A DNA stretch of 5,878 nt from CAVQGZ01 sp964356295. GTDB taxonomy: Bacteria > Actinomycetota > Actinomycetes > Jiangellales > Jiangellaceae. This document shows positions 4,593-5,878 of this stretch, one piece after another. Under the pieces are notes generated by a model. That model worked only from the letters and a program-made list of their open reading frames with translations, was not told the DNA's origin and searched no databases. Made by a program: the position numbers and the translations under genes. Every line of letters starts with the position of its first letter. The first letter of the stretch is position 1. The stretch spans positions 1-5,878 of the forward strand of contig CAYHHE010000115.1 in the NCBI GenBank assembly GCA_964356295.1, written 5' to 3'.

Positions 4593-4687
4593 CAGGCGTG
4601 CGCCGCGGCTGGCGTGGGTTCCTCTTCCCTCGCGCCCATGACCAGCAGCCACAGGGCGAGGGAGAACTCGCCGATGACCCAACGTCC
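4592..4687 (-). pseudogene. Truncated C-terminus of a DUF4386-like membrane protein
   Basis: On the - strand this frame reads GAGRWVIGEFSLALWLLVMG, then AREEEPTPAAAHA and a TGA at 4594-4592. The pattern of Glu, hydrophobic segment, W-L-L-V-x-G and a charged Pro/Ala tail matches the end of DUF4386 proteins; the intact copy here has QEMVLAVLLIWKGFAAASVP. Upstream of about 4690 the same frame turns into Cys/Arg-rich, uncoded-looking sequence with no transmembrane segments, so most of the gene is lost. It keeps operon-like spacing (12 bases) to the 4-TM gene. The family call rests on a short segment; the tail of another membrane protein is possible. Confidence 0.5.
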
Positions 4688-4816
4688 AGCCCCGAACGCC
4701 GGCCCGACAGTGCAGAAGGGCCCTCGGACGGCCGCTCTTGGCCGAAAGGAGCATCGGTGCCGCTGGCAGGGCAGTTCGCTCTGGTCATCCGCGGGTACCA
4801 CGCGGCAGGCATTGAA
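4688..4816. other. Spacer without a gene, presumed deletion scar
   Basis: This lies between the DUF4386-like tail and the terminator of the six-TM gene. All - strand frames here are rich in Arg, Cys, Ser and Pro with no hydrophobic segments. No promoter for the 4-TM gene could be picked out with confidence, although one must lie here if the gene is expressed independently. Confidence 0.35.
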
Positions 4817-4839
4817 CTCGCCGGCCTTGCACCGGCGAG
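4817..4839 (-). terminator. Perfect 8-bp stem-loop terminator of the six-TM gene
   Basis: CTCGCCGG (4817-4824) and CCGGCGAG (4832-4839) are perfectly complementary around a 7-base loop. The structure begins about 45 bases beyond the stop codon at 4887-4885 on the - strand. It is followed by TTCAATG rather than a T-run. Its position separates the six-TM gene from the remnant and 4-TM gene, arguing that they are different transcription units. Confidence 0.6.
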
Positions 4840-4884
4840 GCCCGGCGCGGGGCAGGCTGAGCAGACTCCGACGCCAGTGGCGAC

Positions 4885-5523
4885 CTACCCCGTGATCAGT
4901 GTCAGACCGTAGTGCACCAGGCCCGCGGCCATCGTGACGGCCGCGCCGAGGTTGACGATCTCGGCGCCGTCGGGGAAGCCGATGAACAGCACGCCCACCA
5001 GCAGGAGAACGGCGACCCAGGGGGAGCAAGCTGCGGACGTGAGTGCCGCGATGGCCAGCACCGCGAACCCGACGGGGATCAGGACGATGCCCCACAGCAT
5101 CCAGAGCCAGCCCTTCTTCGCGTAGATCGCGGACAAGGCGGGGCGTGCCGCCGCGAACTCGTCATCGCTGAGGCCGTCGAGTGCGCTCATCGTCAGGCAC
5201 AGGGCACCCTTGTCGGCAGTCAGCGCCACGGTGCCCAGCACTGCCAGCACGGTGCCGATCAAGCCTGCCCAGCCGGCGCCGTGGTCGGTCACGATCCGTC
5301 CGAGGTGGAGCGCGACGACGATCATCAACGCTGTGTTGACGGTGACAAGAGCGTGGCCGGTATGCAGCAGCCGGTTGCCTCGCGCCCGGTCGATCAGCTG
5401 CTCCGGGCCCAGCACCCGCGGCCGAAGCAGCCCCGCATGAGTGGCAAACGCGAAGACGAATACCAGCGGCATGACCACGAAGGCCAACCCTGTGCCGACC
5501 CTCGCAACATCGGCAGCGCTCAT
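4885..5523 (-). CDS. Six-TM membrane protein, function unknown
   Basis: This encodes a 212-residue polytopic membrane protein. Hydrophobic segments lie at about 11-28, 55-75, 84-104, 138-160, 166-183 and 187-208. Distinctive features are HAGLLRPRVLGPEQLIDRAR after TM1, NRLLHTGHALV entering TM2, and ADKGALCLTMSALDGLSDDE after TM3. YAKKGWLWMLWG enters TM4, and IGFPDGAEIVNL lies between TM5 and TM6. Charged residues inside or next to membrane segments (Asp-Lys after TM3, Asp-Glu before TM6) suggest conserved functional positions. I do not recognise a named family. The start is uncertain: the frame opens with TTG 5577, then ATG 5565, then ATG 5523. The last is chosen because it gives a normal short N-terminus before TM1, although none has a clear Shine-Dalgarno. 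A terminator follows at 4817-4839. Confidence 0.78.
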   Translation of the reverse strand: MSAADVARVGTGLAFVVMPLVFVFAFATHAGLLRPRVLGPEQLIDRARGNRLLHTGHALVTVNTALMIVVALHLGRIVTDHGAGWAGLIGTVLAVLGTVALTADKGALCLTMSALDGLSDDEFAAARPALSAIYAKKGWLWMLWGIVLIPVGFAVLAIAALTSAACSPWVAVLLLVGVLFIGFPDGAEIVNLGAAVTMAAGLVHYGLTLITG

Positions 5524-5577
5524 GCTGATGCGCCATCCCGTCCCGAACCACGACCGGCAGCCCATCGCCTGAGGCAA

Positions 5578-5607
5578 TGACTACCCAAGTCCGTGGTCGT
5601 AGCTCAA
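5578..5607 (-). promoter_or_regulatory. Weak candidate promoter of the six-TM gene
   Basis: On the - strand TTGAGC (5607-5602), 18 bases, then TAGTCA (5583-5578) resembles a -35/-10 pair, but the last base of the -10 is not T. The predicted start near 5571 would leave a leader of about 48 bases before ATG 5523, or almost none before ATG 5565. Confidence 0.3.
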
Positions 5608-5654
5608 CCCTAGGCGTGCCTCCCGATGACCCCCGAGAAGGAGTCAAGAACGTC

Positions 5655-5703
5655 CTGCGGGCCGGGAGTGTCTGAACCTCGCGCCCTGCCCGGGCTTCCG
5701 CAG
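5655..5703. other. Imperfect long dyad in the right intergenic region
   Basis: CTGCGG (5655-5660) pairs with CCGCAG (5698-5703), and CCGGG (5662-5666) pairs with CCCGG (5689-5693), with unpaired bases between the two helices and a loop of about 22 bases. It lies between the divergent side of the six-TM gene and the end of the right-edge gene on the same strand. It could be a terminator for the latter, but it is about 100 bases from that stop codon. Confidence 0.25.
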
Positions 5704-5803
5704 ATGGTGGGCACGCGTTCGCCTGGAATGGGTCGCTGACCTGCGGGGATGCCGGATCGGCGTGATGGGGGCGTGTTACTACAGGACGGTGGAACCCGGC
5801 GGG

Positions 5804-5878
5804 TCAGTCGTGGTCGGGCACGGTGAAGTCGAAGAAGCGGGGCGGCTCGGGCAGGTCGAGGGCGGCCAGGATGGCCTT
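5804..5878 (-). CDS. C-terminal end of a gene cut by the right edge
   Basis: This frame runs from the window edge to a TGA at 5806-5804 and gives 24 codons: KAILAALDLPEPPRFFDF then TVPDHD. Every third base except for the stop is G or C, which strongly suggests real coding sequence. The short helix AILAALDLP followed by a Pro-rich, acidic tail is a plausible protein C-terminus. I cannot name the family from 24 residues; a transposase or an enzyme tail are both possible. It is transcribed in the same direction as the six-TM gene, but 226 bases separate its stop from the start of that gene's open frame, so it is probably a separate unit. Confidence 0.55.
   Translation of the reverse strand, partial: KAILAALDLPEPPRFFDFTVPDHD

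Noticed and set aside
4124..4912. 262-codon + strand open frame
   Set aside because: Low-complexity Gly/Asp/Gln-rich product antisense to the 4-TM gene and the remnant. The - strand gene has a strong Shine-Dalgarno and four transmembrane segments.
4912..5580. 222-codon + strand open frame
   Set aside because: Antisense shadow of the six-TM gene; Gln/His/Arg/Asp-rich with no fold-like pattern.
5626..5739. 37-codon + strand ORF starting ATG 5626
   Set aside because: No convincing ribosome-binding site or G/C-ended codon pattern; it runs through the dyad at 5655-5703.
5771..5783. Possible extra TetR box around GTGTTACTACAGG
   Set aside because: It has only one half-site (TTACT) and lacks the AGTAA arm, so it is not a credible operator.
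1..5878. tRNA, rRNA, CRISPR array, attachment site or replication origin
   Set aside because: No clover-leaf signature, regularly spaced repeats, integrase with flanking duplication, or DnaA-box cluster was found by reading both strands.

Overview
This 5.9 kb window is very GC-rich. It uses GTG and TTG starts, its coding frames are strongly G/C-ended, and its proteins look actinobacterial (DUF4386, DUF6326, TetR with a C_1-type ligand domain). The source is most likely a chromosomal region of a high-GC Gram-positive bacterium; the genus cannot be read from the sequence. No rRNA, tRNA, CRISPR array, complete transposase or replication gene was seen.

Layout. Positions 1-654 have no convincing gene but contain short coding-like scraps, hairpins and a repeat shared with the terminator near 2450. 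On the + strand, 655-1419 (DUF4386 membrane protein) and 1445-2410 (zinc-independent MDR oxidoreductase) form a tight two-gene operon. It ends at a long stem-loop (2425-2472), which also serves the convergent DUF6326 membrane-protein gene (2482-2985, -). That gene is divergent from a TetR-type repressor gene (3057-3728, +). The 71-bp gap between them holds a large dyad (3012-3045) overlapping a good promoter for the membrane gene and a possible, near-leaderless promoter for the regulator. After a GC-rich terminator region, all remaining coding signals are on the - strand: a 4-TM protein (4118-4579), a 6-TM protein (4885-5523) and the last 24 codons of a gene entering from the right edge (5804-5878).

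Two decayed pieces stand out. Positions 3841-3960 (-) encode a frameshifted MDR C-terminus, and 4592-4687 (-) encode what looks like the last ~31 residues of a DUF4386 protein. Read on the - strand, the order is DUF4386 remnant, intact 4-TM gene, MDR remnant. This is the same DUF4386-then-MDR order as the intact + operon. The simplest reading, an inference, is that the window holds an intact and a collapsed version of the same kind of membrane-protein/oxidoreductase module.

How the genes might work together: TetR probably represses itself and the DUF6326 gene in response to a small hydrophobic ligand. The DUF4386-MDR pair may be a membrane-linked redox or detoxification module, but no substrate can be read from the sequence. 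No TetR-type operator was found in front of any other gene in the window. No clearly new defence or mobile system was found; the paralogous-remnant arrangement and the operator are the most interesting signals.
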